Source: Notamacropus eugenii | Taxonomy: Eukaryota > Chordata > Mammalia > Diprotodontia > Macropodidae | Assembly (NCBI RefSeq): GCF_028372415.1 | Contig: NC_092875.1 | Location: 412,991,239 to 413,055,238 of the forward strand | Reading direction: 5' to 3' | DNA: 64,000 nt | The notes under the pieces: model-generated | What the model was told of the DNA's origin: nothing | Databases searched by the model: none | The model's input: only the letters and a program-made list of their open reading frames with translations | Part shown: piece after piece, positions 11,792-22,679 of the stretch | How the letters are laid out: the number at the start of each line of letters is the position of its first letter | How positions within the stretch are numbered: the stretch's first letter is position 1 | Made by a program: the position numbers and the translations under genes

Positions 11792-12011
11792 TGCTTTGCT
11801 TTTGTTTCTTCTTTCTCATGGTTCATCCCATTGATTATAACTATACAACATGACTAATGTGAAAATATGCTTAATATGAATGTAGAGGTAAAGCTTATAT
11901 CATATTGCATGCCATTTTGGGTAGGGGGAGGGGTGAGAGGTGGAGAAAAATTAAAACTCAAAAACTTGTGGAACTGAAAGTTGAAAACTAAAATTAATTT
12001 TTTTCTAAATA
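10023..12011 (+). mobile_element. 5'-truncated L1: ORF2 C-terminal half and 3'UTR
   Basis: Conceptual translation across frames gives the post-FADD part of L1 ORF2: FSKVAGYK near the start, then ANIIKMTLLPKLICLFSTTS and YFIELEKKIISKLIWENKRF (10285-10420), both in L1 order. Next come the zinc-knuckle region, LMLFWWSYELIQSFWKAIWN with IPFDSAIPLLGLYPKEI (11236-11370), and the VMEYYCAI-type C-terminus. A CT-rich tract (11758-11792) and a purine-rich 3'UTR end at AAATAAAG. Many stops and frame changes show it is old. Possible TSD with 12012-12023. Confidence 0.85.
11236..11490 (+). pseudogene. L1 ORF2 C-terminal segment (partial open frame)
   Basis: This 84-codon frame matches the segment after the cysteine cluster of L1 ORF2 (SYELIQSFWKAIWN, then KLYIPFDSAIPLLGLYPKEI, then FVVVKNWNLKEYQSIAEWL). 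It lies in the RNA-binding C-terminal domain required for L1 retrotransposition. It is part of a dead, 5'-truncated L1 rather than a gene on its own. Confidence 0.8.
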
Positions 12012-12039
12012 AAGAAATATTGTGTATGAGATATAGTAC

Positions 12040-12122
12040 AATACCATCAGAATAGAAAGACTATGCCTTCTTTTACCCCAAATAGTTTCTGCCTTCTTAG
12101 AGCTTACATTCAGTTATTTTCC
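12040..12122 (-). mobile_element. possible L2 relic, antisense
   Basis: The words 'ctgccttcttagagcttaca' and 'ttcagtt' resemble the reverse complement of the L2 3' region ('ctgccctcaaggagcttaca'). Short and weak, but a clearer L2 antisense piece lies on the far side of the adjacent HAL1-type copy. Confidence 0.35.
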
Positions 12123-14165
12123 CCTCTCCCCTCTCCCCTTCTCCCTTTACTCCTCCATTGAACAAGATTTTTCCTATCTCCCATTCCTTTTCTCCCTTTC
12201 TCCTCCCAGTATTTTTCTCTCTCACCTTCTGATTTTTATTTTATTTTATGGATATTATCTCTTCTGATTCAACTCAACCTGTATTCTCTGTCTAACTCTC
12301 TGTCTATATGTGTGTGTGTGTTTGTATGTGTGTGTATAATCCCTCCACCTACCCAAATACTGAGAAAAGTCTCAAGAGTTACAAATATTATCTTTCCACA
12401 TAAGAATGTAAACAGTTAAGCTTTAGAAAGTCCTTTATGATTTCTCTTTCCTGCTTAACTTTTCATGCTTCTCTTGATCCTTGTGTTTGAAAGTCAAATT
12501 TTCTCTTCAGTTCTGGTCTTTTCATCAAGAATGCTTGAAAGTCCTTTACATCATTGAATTACCTTCTATTCCCTTGAAGTATTATACTCAGTTTTGCTGG
12601 GTAGGTGATTCTTGGTTTTAATCCCAGTTCCTTTGACTTCTGGAATATCCTATTCCAAGCCCTTCAGTTCCTTAGTGTAGAAGCTGCCAGATCCTGTGTT
12701 ATCCTTATTATACTTCTACTATACTCAAATTGTTTCTTTCTAGCTGTTTGCAATATTTTCTCCGTGAGCTGGAAACTCTGAAATTTGGCCACAATATTCC
12801 TAGGAGTTTCTCTTTTCGAGTCTCTTTCAGGAGCTGATTGGTGGATTCTTTCAATATTTATTTTGCCTTCTGGTTCTAGAATGTCAGGGCAGTTTTCCTT
12901 GATAATTTTGTGAAAGATCATGTCGAGGCTCTTTTTTTTGATCATGGCTTTCAGGTATTCCCATAATTTTTAAATTGTCTCTCCTGGATCTATTTTCCAG
13001 GTCAGTTGTTTTTCCAATGAGATGTTTCACATTATCTTCTATTTTTTCAGTCTTTTGGTTTTGTTTTTTAACTTCTTGGTTTATCTCATAGTCATTAGCT
13101 TCCCTGAACTCCACTCTCTCTTTTAAAGAATTATTTTGTTCAGTGAGCTTTTGAACCTTCTTTTCCATTTGACTAATTCTGCTTTTTAAAGCATCCTTCT
13201 CCTCATTGACTTTTTGGACTTCTTTTTCCAATTGAGTTAGCCTATTTTTAAAGATGTTATTTTCCTCAAAAATTTTTTTTGGTTCTCCTTTAGCAAACTG
13301 CTGACTCACTTTTCACTCTTCTATGACTTGAACCCATTTCATATTCATTTTGGAGGTACTGGAGGCAGAAGCCTTGACTTCCTCTGACATTATGCCTTGT
13401 CCTTCCTCATTGGAAAGGATGGAAAGAGACACCTGTTCACCAAGAAAGTAACCTCCTATGGTCTTATTTTTTCCCCTTTTTGGGGCATTTTCCCAGCCAG
13501 TTACTTGACTTCTGAATCCTTTGTCAAGGGAAGGGTCCTAGTGCTCCTCCTCCCTCCAGTACCATGCTCAAGGCTGAGATTCAGATCAGCTGCTCAATTC
13601 CCTTAGGGGCTTTGAGGTGGGGCAGGGCCATCACTGAGGGCTGAGGTTTAGATCAGCTGCTCAATTCCCCCAGAGACTTTAAGCTGAGCTTCCTGGACAA
13701 TGGACCCAGGCTGCTTCCATGGCCACTGTAGCTGCCTGCTTACCACTGCTGCTGCTGCTGCTGCTGCCACCTCTGCCACTACCTGGCACCAGTGCTGGGG
13801 GACCCCACTCCTCTCTTGCCCAGCTGGGAAAGCCCTCCCACACTGACCTTTGGAGCTTTCTTTTTTTGCTTGTGGGTTGAGGGATCTGGGACCCTCCCTG
13901 CTGGGAATTCTGCCCTGGAGGTCTGTTCAGGTCCTGTTCCTCCCAGTTCTGCAAGGCCAGGGCTGGGCTCTGCTCAGGGTCCTGTGAGATAACCCTTTCC
14001 TGTTGGCCTTCCAGGTTACTTCTGGATGGAAACCTCTTTCACTCTGTTGTTCTATGGCTTCTGCCACAGAATTTGTTGAGAGTCATTTTTTACAAGTATT
14101 TTGTGGGCTGTGGGGGAAGTGCTAGAGTATATGCATATTTCTATTCTGCCATCTTGGCTCCACCC
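12123..14165 (-). mobile_element. older HAL1-type copy, 3'-truncated, no TSD seen
   Basis: Minus strand, starting near 14165 with the L1 5' word GAGCCAAGATGGCAGAATAG. A GC-rich 5'UTR of about 680 bp includes a CTG/CAG-type run near 13747-13770. ORF1 then follows (13488 to about 12480), and part of the same 3'UTR as the 7.2 kb copy (GT tract 12309-12340, then purine-rich sequence), ending near 12123 well short of the normal tail. I found no matching duplication at the two ends. Divergence from the other copies and several frame breaks suggest greater age. Confidence 0.8.
12477..13488 (-). pseudogene. HAL1/L1 ORF1, broken
   Basis: The start codon (13486-13488) follows the conserved GGCTGGGAAA. 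The coiled-coil and RRM part is readable from 13309 downward (ISQMEKKVQKLTEQNNSLKE, HLIGKTTDLENRSRRDNLKI). The frame changes near 12935 at a run of eight A where the 44 kb copy has seven, and continues to 12664 (ILEPEGKINIERIHQSAPER, QTARKKQFEYSRSIIRITQD). An upstream in-frame break around 13310-13320 separates the N-terminus. Same domain order as the intact family members. Confidence 0.8.
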
Positions 14166-14169
14166 TGAG

Positions 14170-14340
14170 GACATTAATTTAATGTCAGGCCAAGGAGTAT
14201 GCATTCCATCCTAGAAGCGATAGGTAAATTTTTTAAAAATGGGCAGAGGAAATGACATCATCTACTGATAGAGGTAAAATGAATAGCATTTTACCATTGA
14301 TTGGATATAGGGAATGAAAGAGGGGAAGCATCAAAAGCTA
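14170..14340 (-). mobile_element. L2 ORF2 relic, antisense
   Basis: The plus strand reads 'aggccaaggagtatgcattc', 'catcctagaagcgataggta', 'gcagaggaaatgacatcatc', 'accattgattggatataggg'. These follow the reverse complement of the L2 reverse-transcriptase 3' half in order. Heavily decayed. Confidence 0.5.
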
Positions 14341-15199
14341 CAAATTTATAAACCCATTTGACTAGAATGCCCTCAATAATGTGTACACTCAACAGAAATA
14401 ATAAAGTTTATAGAAGCCCACTTACTTAAGAGTCTAATGATTGGTGGAGAATGAATATTCATTTCTACATATTGCATGAGCAGCAAAGTTGGCAAGTACT
14501 TGGTAGAAAAGAGATTTCTTATGTTTTACAGTTTAAGAGAGAACATATATGGTTCAGGCTCTCTTCAGGGAGAGATCTCTGGAGGGAGTGAAATTCTCCA
14601 GTGAGAAGCCAATATGTAGAAGATCTGGCACCCTGATCATGTCTCTGTTCCCAGGAAATTTCTGCTTAGGTGAGATCTGTCTATTACTCTGTCCTATGGT
14701 TGAGCTAAGATATTCGTTCCCAGTGGAAGAGCTCATTTACTCTGTAAGTGATCTACAATCTAATAAGTATAATTTCTTTGATTCCGATTTGATATCAGCT
14801 TAGATAAATATATTTATTTGCTATTCCTATGCATTATGGTTTTTGTGTAACTGGCATTTTGTAGGAAGGAAGGAAGTCAAGACTTTAGATATGTAGCTTG
14901 TGGCACTCCTTTTCTGGGATAGTGACCAGGAACTCAACTTGAACTTAAAAATTATTTCCCCAATACTAACAATACTTAGGGGTGGGGGAAAATAAACATA
15001 ATTCTATCTTAGAATTTATCTCTGAGTAAAGTAGAATGTCCTGCCCTGTGGTCCCAATTAAATGCTCCCCTCCTGATAACAATCAAATTCCTTGAAGAAG
15101 AATGAATGAAGTAGACTCTAAAGATATACGTTCATGCCTCCCTGTAAGCCACATCTAGAAAGATACATGTAGACATGTAGATTTCATAAAAACAAATGA
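14341..15199. other. no recognisable gene or repeat
   Basis: AT-rich intergenic sequence. The 84-codon plus-strand frame at 14549-14803 has no recognisable motif and no coding neighbours, and I treat it as chance. Confidence 0.4.
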
Positions 15200-15504
15200 T
15201 TTTATTTGTTCAATATTAAGCACATATGCCCTCAAATATAATGGTATTCAAATTCTTAAAGGAAAAGTTGAATAAGTTAGAGGATGAAATAAACAGTAAG
15301 ACTATACTAATGGAGGACCTCAATTTGACCCTTTCAGATCTAGAAAAATCTAGCCATTAAAATAAGAAAGAGGTTAAAGAAATGAATAGAATTTTAGGAA
15401 AAAAGTTAGATATGATAGACCTCTGGAGTATATTGAATGGGAATAGAAAGATGTATTCTTGTTTCTCAGTTGTGTGTGGCACCTTCACTAAAATTGATCA
15501 TATA

Positions 15505-15599
15505 CCAATATATGTGTATGTATATATATATGTGTGTGTGTGTATGTGTGTGTGTGTAAAACTAATACACACACATATATATGTGTATATATATATATG

Positions 15600-15631
<32 letters not shown>

Positions 15632-15635
15632 GCTA
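15505..15635. repeat. compound (TG)n/(CA)n/(TA)n microsatellite
   Basis: A TG-rich arm (15530-15556) is followed within 10 bases by a CA-rich arm and then long alternating TA. The arms are mutually complementary and could fold back. It sits inside the old L1. Confidence 0.85.
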
Positions 15636-16454
15636 CCATATTATTAACCCAATATATAATGGTATAAAAACCTCACAAATGTAGAAAAGCAGAAATATTA
15701 AATGAATTTTTCTTACCATGATGCAATAAAACTATGTTCAAGAAAAGATGTTTCAGAATAAATTTAAACTAGTTGGAAACTAAATATATAATTCTAAAGA
15801 ATGAATGGGTCAAAGAATATATCACAGAAACAATCAGTAACTTCATTCATGATAAAAGTATCCACAAGGCAACATATCAAAATCTGTGTGATACACCCAA
15901 TGTAGTACTACTTCTACCAGAAAAAGAAAGGACAGAAAAACAAAATTAGGCATACAAAATAACTTAGAAAAAACTATAAATTTAAAAATCTCAATTAGGC
16001 ATGAAAATGGAAATTCTGAAAATCAAAGATGAGTAACAAAATTTAAAGTTAAAAAACTGAACTAAGAAATAAAATTAGAGTTTTTTGGGGGGCAAAATAG
16101 AAAAAAAATTGCATAATTTGATTTTTTAAAAAGAAAACCAAATTACCAGTATCAAAAACAAAAAAGAATGAATTCACAACTAATGAAAATAAAATAAAAG
16201 CAATTAATAGGAGCCATTTTGCCCAACTATATTCCAATAAAACTGACAACCTAAATGAAATCAATGAATATATACAAAAATATAAATTGCCTAGATTAAC
16301 AGAATAGGAAATAAAATACCCAAGTAACCCTATCTTTAAAAAAAAAAGAAATTGAAGAAGTCATAAATAAGCTTTTTAGGAATAAAATCCCAGGATTTAC
16401 AAATGAATTCTATCAAACATTTAAGAAAAATAATTCCAATACTACACAATCTTT

Positions 16455-16510
16455 TAACTATATATACATATATATGTATGCATGTATATGCATATATATA
16501 CATCTATATG
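16455..16510. repeat. alternating TA/TG/CA low-complexity tract
   Basis: Alternating purine-pyrimidine run (tatatacatatatatgtatg and similar) within the old L1. Confidence 0.7.
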
Positions 16511-18905
16511 AATCCTAACAAATTCTTTCTATGACACAAATATGATTTTGATAACTAAACCATGAGAGTCAAAATAGAGAAAGAAACAGAGATCAATTTC
16601 ATTGACGAATATTGATGCAAAAATTTTAACTAACACACTAGCAAGGAGACTACAGCAATATATCACAAAGAGCTTGTTTAATATTAGGAAAACATTAAAA
16701 TTGTCCATATCAATGACAAAATCAACAAGAATTATATGTTTATTTTAACAAATACAGAACGAGCTTTTGACAAAATATAGAACCCATTCCTATTCAAAAC
16801 ATTAGAAAGAAGGGGAATAAATAGAACTTTTATTAAATGATAAATGCTATCTTTCTAAAATCAAGAGCAAGCATTATTTAAGATGAGGATAAGCTCTAAG
16901 CCTTTACAATATGATAAGGGTGAAAGAAGGATATTTGTTAACATTGTTACTTATCAATATTTTACTAGAAATGCTAGGTATAGAAATAAGACTAGAAAAA
17001 ATAGTTGAAATAAATACAGGTAATAAGGAAACAAGATTTTCTCTTTTTTGCAGATAAGATGATTGTTTACCTAGAGAAGCCAATAGAGGCAACTAAAAAT
17101 ATCAAAATAATTTAAAAGTTCATCAAATTTGCAAGATGTAATACAAACCCACAGAAATCATTGGCATTTCTGAGTAGAATTACTGAATATTCTTCATACA
17201 AATATAAACAAATTTTTCATGCAAATAAATTCTTTATACAAAGATCTAAATAACTGGGGAAGTATTAATTGCTAGGACAACCCAACATAATTTAAGTGTA
17301 ATACCACTTAAATTAAGTTACTTATTTAGTGCCATTCCAATGAAACTACAAAAGAATTATGTGATAGAGCTAGAAAAATTAACAACAAATTTCATCTGGA
17401 CAAATGAAAGGTCAGGAACGTCAAGGGAATCAATGATTAAAAAAATTGGAAGGAAAGGAGCCTAGCAGCACCAGATTTCTAACTATACAGCAATTCTGTA
17501 ATCATCAAAGCAATTTAGTACTGGGTAAGAAATATAAGGCATGTAATATACAGAAGCAAATGAGCACAGTTACCTAGTGTTTGATAACGCAAAGATTCCA
17601 ACTATTGGGGCAGGAACTCACTTTCTGACAAAAAAAAAATGCTGAGCAACTGGAAAGCAGTCTAACAGAAACTAGGCAAATACTAACATTTCATACCATA
17701 TGTCAAGATAAGTTCAATATGGATACATGATTTAGACATAAAGTAAGCAAATAAGGGGAACAAGGAAGAAAATATCTGTCAGATCCATGGAGAGGGGAAG
17801 AGTTCATGACCAAATGGAAAATAGAGAAGTTCATGGGAAATAAAATAGATTATATAAAATAGAAAAGAATTTGTATAAACATACCAAAATGCAGCTAAAA
17901 TTAGAAGAAAAACAGGAAACTGGAAAAAAACATCTCTGTAGTAAGTTTTTCTGATAAAAGATCTCATTTATAAAATATTATGGAGTCAAATTTACAAGAA
18001 TCAGAACCATTCCCAATTGATAAATCGTCAAAGGATATGAATATTCTTTTCTCACGATATGAATTATCCTGTTTTCAGAGGAAAAAATTAAAATTATCAC
18101 TAGACATATGAAAAAATGCTCTAAATCATCAGTAATTGGAGAAATGCAGATTATAATGGCTCTGAGATACCACCTCACAACCATCAGAATGGCTAAGATG
18201 AAAAATGGCAAATGCTGGATGGGATGTGGGAAAACATGCACATTATTAATATGTTGGTAGAGTTGTGAACTAGTCAAACCATTCTGCAAAGAAATATAGA
18301 ACTATGCCCCAAAAGCTATTAAACTATGATCTAGCGATATTGCTACTATATTTGCTACTCCATGTGCCAAAATATTTATAGCACCTCTTTTTGCAGTGGT
18401 AAAGACTTCAGAGAGGCCTGTCAATTTAGAAATGTTTGAACAAGATATGTCATATGAATGTGATGACATACTATTGTACTATAAGAAATGATAATGGGAA
18501 TAATTTTAGAAAAACCTAGGAAGACCTAGATGAACTAAAGTAATGTGAAATAAGCAATACCAGAACAAAGTCTATATAGTAACAATATTACTATAAAGAT
18601 AATTAGCAGTGAAAGTCTTAGTAATTCTGATCAACACAATCACTTGTTATAATTCCAGAGGATTTGTGATGAAACATGCTCTAGATAGAGAACTGATAGA
18701 CTCAGAATGTAGAATGACATATACCTTTCTATTTTCTTTTAGCAAGGAGGAAGAAACATGGATAATGAAGATTTTCCCTCCCCATGATCATATATATTTG
18801 TAATAGCTTTTATTTTTCTTACCTTATCACTGGGTAAGAGGGAGGAGGGAAAGTTGTTGGAAGTGAAAAAAAAAAGAATAAAAAAGTCTCTGTTTAAAAA
18901 AATTA

Positions 18906-19644
18906 AAATAAGGGACACAATTTTTCTTACTAAACAAGAAGGGATATGTAATTAGTATACAATTTATAAACTTGGTTTAATATGTATTGCCTAGAATATT
19001 TTATTTTGCTGGGTTTTACTGTGAATTTACATAAGAGGGGGTTTTGCAATTAGAATTAATTTAAATTCTTTCTCTCAAAATTTTCTTATTGGTATTTCCT
19101 ACATTTTAAAAATGCTTTGCTCTAAAAAATGTTTTATGCCTTAAAAAATAAGAGAAAAACTGAGAAGCATTCAAACCATTAGGAGAGCCAAGTGAGAGTA
19201 ATACTACATAGGCTAAGGGATAATACCCAGAAGTGGAGTGGGTGATTTGAGTTAAGGAATGCTGGAAATATAGAATTTCCTTTCAGATGACCTTAATCAT
19301 CTCAGGAAAATAGCAAGTTTATCTGTTGATAGATGGGATAGGCAGAACAGATTTGGTGCTGAAAACTTAAAGAGAGAAAAGAAAGTTAGTAGCCCCTGCT
19401 CTGGAAAATGTGATAACTCAAGAAGTGTAAAAACGTTGCTGTGCACCAGTGAGAGCTCAATTCAGACTTTGTTTTCAGGTAAACCCAGGTGAGACGACAC
19501 ATAATATTCTTCAATTTGGGAATAGGAGCAAAGTAGGAAGATAAAGGGTGTGTTTCTAGGTGGCAGGTAACAGGACGTATATAGCAGAAGATTAAAGAAC
19601 AAAGAATTCTCAAATCAAAAGTGATTTAGAGCATTTCTTCATGT
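18906..19644. other. no recognisable gene or repeat
   Basis: No repeat family or credible coding frame recognised. Confidence 0.4.
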
Positions 19645-20035
19645 GACTATAGCTGGCTTTGATTTCTTTATCTAAAAACTGCCTGTTTACATCCTTTGAC
19701 CATTTATCAATTGAGTAGTGACTTGTATTATTGTAAATTTGACTCAGTTCTCTATATATTTGAGAAACGAGGCCTTTATCAGAGACACTTACTGTAAAGA
19801 TTATTTCCCAGCTTTCTGCTTTCCTTTTAACTTGGTTACATTGGTTTTATTTGTAGAAAAACTTTTTCATTAGATATAATCAAAATTATCTTTTTTTACA
19901 TTTTGCAATGCTCTCTCTCTCCTCTCTCTCTCTCTCTCTTCCTCTTTTTTGTTTGGTCATAAATTCTTCACTTCTGCATAGATCTGACAGGTGCACTATT
20001 TTTTGCAGTCCTAATTTGCTTATGGTATCACTCTT
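19645..20035 (-). mobile_element. L1 ORF2 relic, antisense
   Basis: The plus strand reads 'tttgaccatttatcaattga', 'gactcagttctctatatatt', 'gaggcctttatcagagacac'. This is the reverse complement of the late ORF2 region present in sense at 11000-10900 and 18050-17960 (tgataaatggtcaaagg, gagtcaaatttacaagaat). A CT-rich tract lies at 19912-19942. Confidence 0.7.
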
Positions 20036-20039
20036 TATA

Positions 20040-20666
20040 GGACAAAAGATTCAAGGACAAAGGACAGTACACTCCTGATCTATAGGATTGTCTATGAAAG
20101 AAAGAATGTGAGAAAAAACAAAGACTAAAAGACTTGGTCAAAGTGGGAAGAATGAAGGTACTAGCTATTGGAGTGAGAAGACAAACAAGCTTAGGAAAGA
20201 AGCAGAGTTTGGAAAGTTGGAAGGATAACAGATCGTACTGGGAAAGGGGGATTAAAAAGTTCAAGATCGTTGAGCTGGCACAGTTTCGGATGATGGTCAA
20301 GTTTAAGATGTGAGCAACTCTGTGCTTGGCAGAAGTATTGCAGAAATGTAGGTCGGGGGTTGAAAAGGTTAAAAAAAACTGGGAGGCTAGTATGTCAGAA
20401 TCATCATTGTTAATACTAAGAACAGGTAATGAAGGCCTGGTATTGGGATAGATGGGAAGACTGTGAGACAGAGAATGACCTGGAAGCCAGTAGATACCAG
20501 TGGTAAAGCTCTGGGGAAGGAACTGCAGATAAATGGAGGGATCCTCAAAGATGATGAGCTTGTTAGTTATAATTAGAAAGTATATCTGGAGACACCCGTG
20601 AGGATAAGGGAGTTTTCTGGCTCTTCCTCCTGGTCCTGTGCATTTAGTGCATGAAAGAAAGAACAA
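20040..20666 (-). mobile_element. L2/CR1-clade LINE relic, endonuclease end
   Basis: The minus strand has an unusually long open stretch of 212 codons. Its middle reads LTFSTPDLHFCNTSAKHRVA, HILNLTIIRNCASSTILNF and LIPLSQYDLLSFQLS. This matches the end of the apurinic endonuclease domain of L2/CR1 elements (typical pattern: THxxGHTLDLxxxRNCSxSxxxxxPLSDHxLxSFxLS). The catalytic SDH has become SQY, so it is inactive. I regard it as a chance-preserved open frame in an old LINE, not a host protein. Confidence 0.6.
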
Positions 20667-21074
20667 CTAGATCTAGAGAGGATAGCAAGAGTTAAGGTAT
20701 CTTACAAGAAGTTTAATGGGGCACTGGACAATCCAGCATACTTGGTTGAATTGGTACCCATGTGGAAGACACTGGGAAGCCTGCTTTCAGAAAGATGTGA
20801 CAATGTATAACGAAAGGGTCCTACTCCCTGATTCAGAGACACTCAGGCATTTTGACATTTTTCTAGTCCCTTTACAACAGGAAGAAGAGGAGACTTTCAA
20901 TTGACTGCTGAGGCAGAATTAAGAATGTTTCCGTAAGATCCTAAGACGATGATTTGATTCTCTCTCTCTCTCACTCTGTTTTTTCCTCTGCTGATAAATA
21001 AGGAGCATGATCTGCTATGGACCTCCAAGTGGTTGAGAAACTTTGGTTCATCCATTAGCCAAATCTACTAGGTA
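20667..21074. other. unassigned, possibly more of the L2 relic
   Basis: No clear family. A short CT repeat is at 20961-20980. Confidence 0.3.
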
Positions 21075-21235
21075 CAGGGGTGGGGAACCTCTGGCCTTGA
21101 GGCCACATGTGGCCTTCTCAATCCTTGGGTGTGGCCTTTTGATTGAATTCAAGTTTTACAGAACTTTGTTCTGTGAAGTTTGGATTCAGTCAAAGGGCTG
21201 CATGAGACCTTGAGACCATGGGTTCCCTACTCCTG
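21075..21235. mobile_element. hAT-like MITE, 161 bp, near-palindromic
   Basis: The left end is CAGGGGTGGGGAACCTCTGG. The right end, reverse complemented, is CAGGAGTAGGGAACCCATGG. The two halves are complementary well beyond the termini (tggccttgaggccacatgtg; gactgaatccaaacttc pairing). Flanking 8-mers (actaggta, ttagaaag) share only part of their sequence, so the target duplication has decayed. Non-coding. Confidence 0.65.
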
Positions 21236-22372
21236 TTAGAAAGTTGAGAAATCATGGACCTGTTGTTTCTGAAAATGTCCTCCTTATACTGGTTGGCTAT
21301 TTGCCTACCCAGACTAACATACTGCCTATGAATATTCATCTCCGTTATCTGCCTCTTTGTTTTCTTTACTGTTTTTAGATGAAAGGATATTGGAGTCTGC
21401 TGCAAAACAGTAGGTTTTTAAAGGTCGGGGTAACAAATGTTAGAGCTTCAAGATCTGGAGTCCATGTTGGAATTTGCAGAAAACTGAACTCAGTGAAGAG
21501 GGAAGTCCCAAGTGACCTTCTTGACTGAGCATAGAGGTCATAGAGGTAGACCAACAGCTGTCAAGAGGGAGGTATAGCAACTCAACCATTGGCTATGATT
21601 AATTAAGAAGTGAACCCTGTGGGGTGGAGACTTAATGAAAAGTATGTCAGGGACTGAATTAGTAAAGAGGAGAATGTGAACCTAGTTGTTGAGGAAAACG
21701 TTTTGTGTTTTCTCTTCTTGCTATATATCTTCTCAGTAAATATCCATTTGTATAGCCTAATTGATATTAATTGGCTAAATGATATAGAGGAGATAATAAC
21801 TGTAACTGGTACTTAATATTAGGGGGAACAGAATGGATTGGGAGCTTAAGCTAAGAGTGTTAGGGAAAGACGTTTCTCCATAGTTTAGCTTGGAACCCTA
21901 AGGGATAGATATATCCTTGTTTAGGGACTCAACTTATCTGTGAGAGATAGGAATTATGATAACTTGTAGAGCTTATAAAGGCTACAGGAGAAAGCTGGGT
22001 TTCAGTGATTGATAAGATGAGAAGGGCAGAAATGGAAAAGATCTAGGATGAGTAGGAATTTTAACTGTGGTAATGGTGGAACCAGAGGGCATGATGGAAA
22101 TGGAGAGAAGTGGAGGATAAAGACTGGGGACTAGGAGAGAGGAACTGTATAGAGAGGAAGATGTGGAAAGAGGTAGCAGAAGAGAAAGAGTAGGTGGCAG
22201 GAATGCCTTCTGTTACTTGGGCAATGGCAGACCCTACCTGGAGGCATCATGTAGTAATGAAAGCTTGAGACCCTATAATTTACAAATGTTTACTGAAATC
22301 CATTTAATTTACCCTGAAAATTTTTTTTAAACATTAAACTTTTTAGAAAAAAAAAAATTAATGTATGTAGCG
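21236..22372. other. unassigned intergenic DNA
   Basis: No repeat recognised with confidence. A region near 21700-21830 with an AGTAAATA word after a CT-rich stretch recalls a polyadenylation region of an LTR, but no end or partner repeat is visible. Confidence 0.3.
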
Positions 22373-22655
22373 AGCAGCTGGGTGGCATAATGCTTAGAGT
22401 GCTGGACCTGGAGTCAGAAAGACTCATCTTCCTGAGTTCAAATCTGGTCTCAGACAATTACTAGCTATGTTATCCTTGGTAAGTCACTTAACCTTTGTTT
22501 GACTCAGTTTCCTTATCTGTAATATGGTGATAACAAGAACACCTACCCCTCAGAGTTGCCATAAAGATCAAGTGAGATAATAATTATAAAGCTGTTAGCA
22601 CAGTGATTGGCACATAGTAAACAACCTCTAAAAGTTAGCTATGATGATGATAATG
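22373..22655 (+). mobile_element. MIR/MON1-type tRNA-derived SINE, near full length
   Basis: tRNA-like head: agcagctgggtggcataatg, then gagttcaaatctggtctcag (B-box region). The core follows with 'actagctatgttatccttgg', 'taagtcacttaacctttgtt' and 'gactcagtttccttatctgt'. The tail is L2-type ('agcacagtgattggcacata'), ending in a GATGAT-rich run. It depends on LINE machinery for movement, and divergence is that of an old copy. Confidence 0.75.
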
Positions 22656-22679
22656 ATAATATAGGAAGTATTGTTGATT

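Larger units (their letters stand above)
15200..18905 (+). mobile_element. old L1 with most of ORF2, decayed
   Basis: Readable pieces follow L1 ORF2 order. The endonuclease end is KKLDMIDLWSILNGNRKMYS with GTFTKIDHIP (15398-15510). The N-terminal RT region is FAQLYSNKTDNLNEINEYIQ, YKLPRL and NKIPGFTNEFYQTFKKN (16217-16430). The RT core includes AFDKI (near 16765) and a FAD-K version of the FADD active site near 17048. Thumb, zinc-knuckle and C-terminal regions follow (18000-18340), then a 3'UTR ending in A-rich sequence near 18890. The RT active site has lost its second Asp and the frame is broken repeatedly. A TG/TA microsatellite interrupts it at 15509-15631. Confidence 0.8.

Noticed and set aside
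11758-11792. CT-rich tract as a splice polypyrimidine tract
   Set aside because: It lies in the ORF2-3'UTR transition of an L1 and is a simple repeat. No exon follows.
20028-20666. 212-codon minus-strand open frame as a possible host gene
   Set aside because: Its middle matches the end of an L2/CR1 endonuclease domain with a lost catalytic motif. Better explained as a LINE relic.
21650-21850. LTR-like segment with AGTAAATA
   Set aside because: Same reason: one motif, no boundaries and no second copy in the window.
22373-22450. tRNA gene suggested by A/B-box-like sequence
   Set aside because: The head is that of a tRNA-derived SINE. The body and tail follow, and no cloverleaf with correct acceptor pairing was seen.
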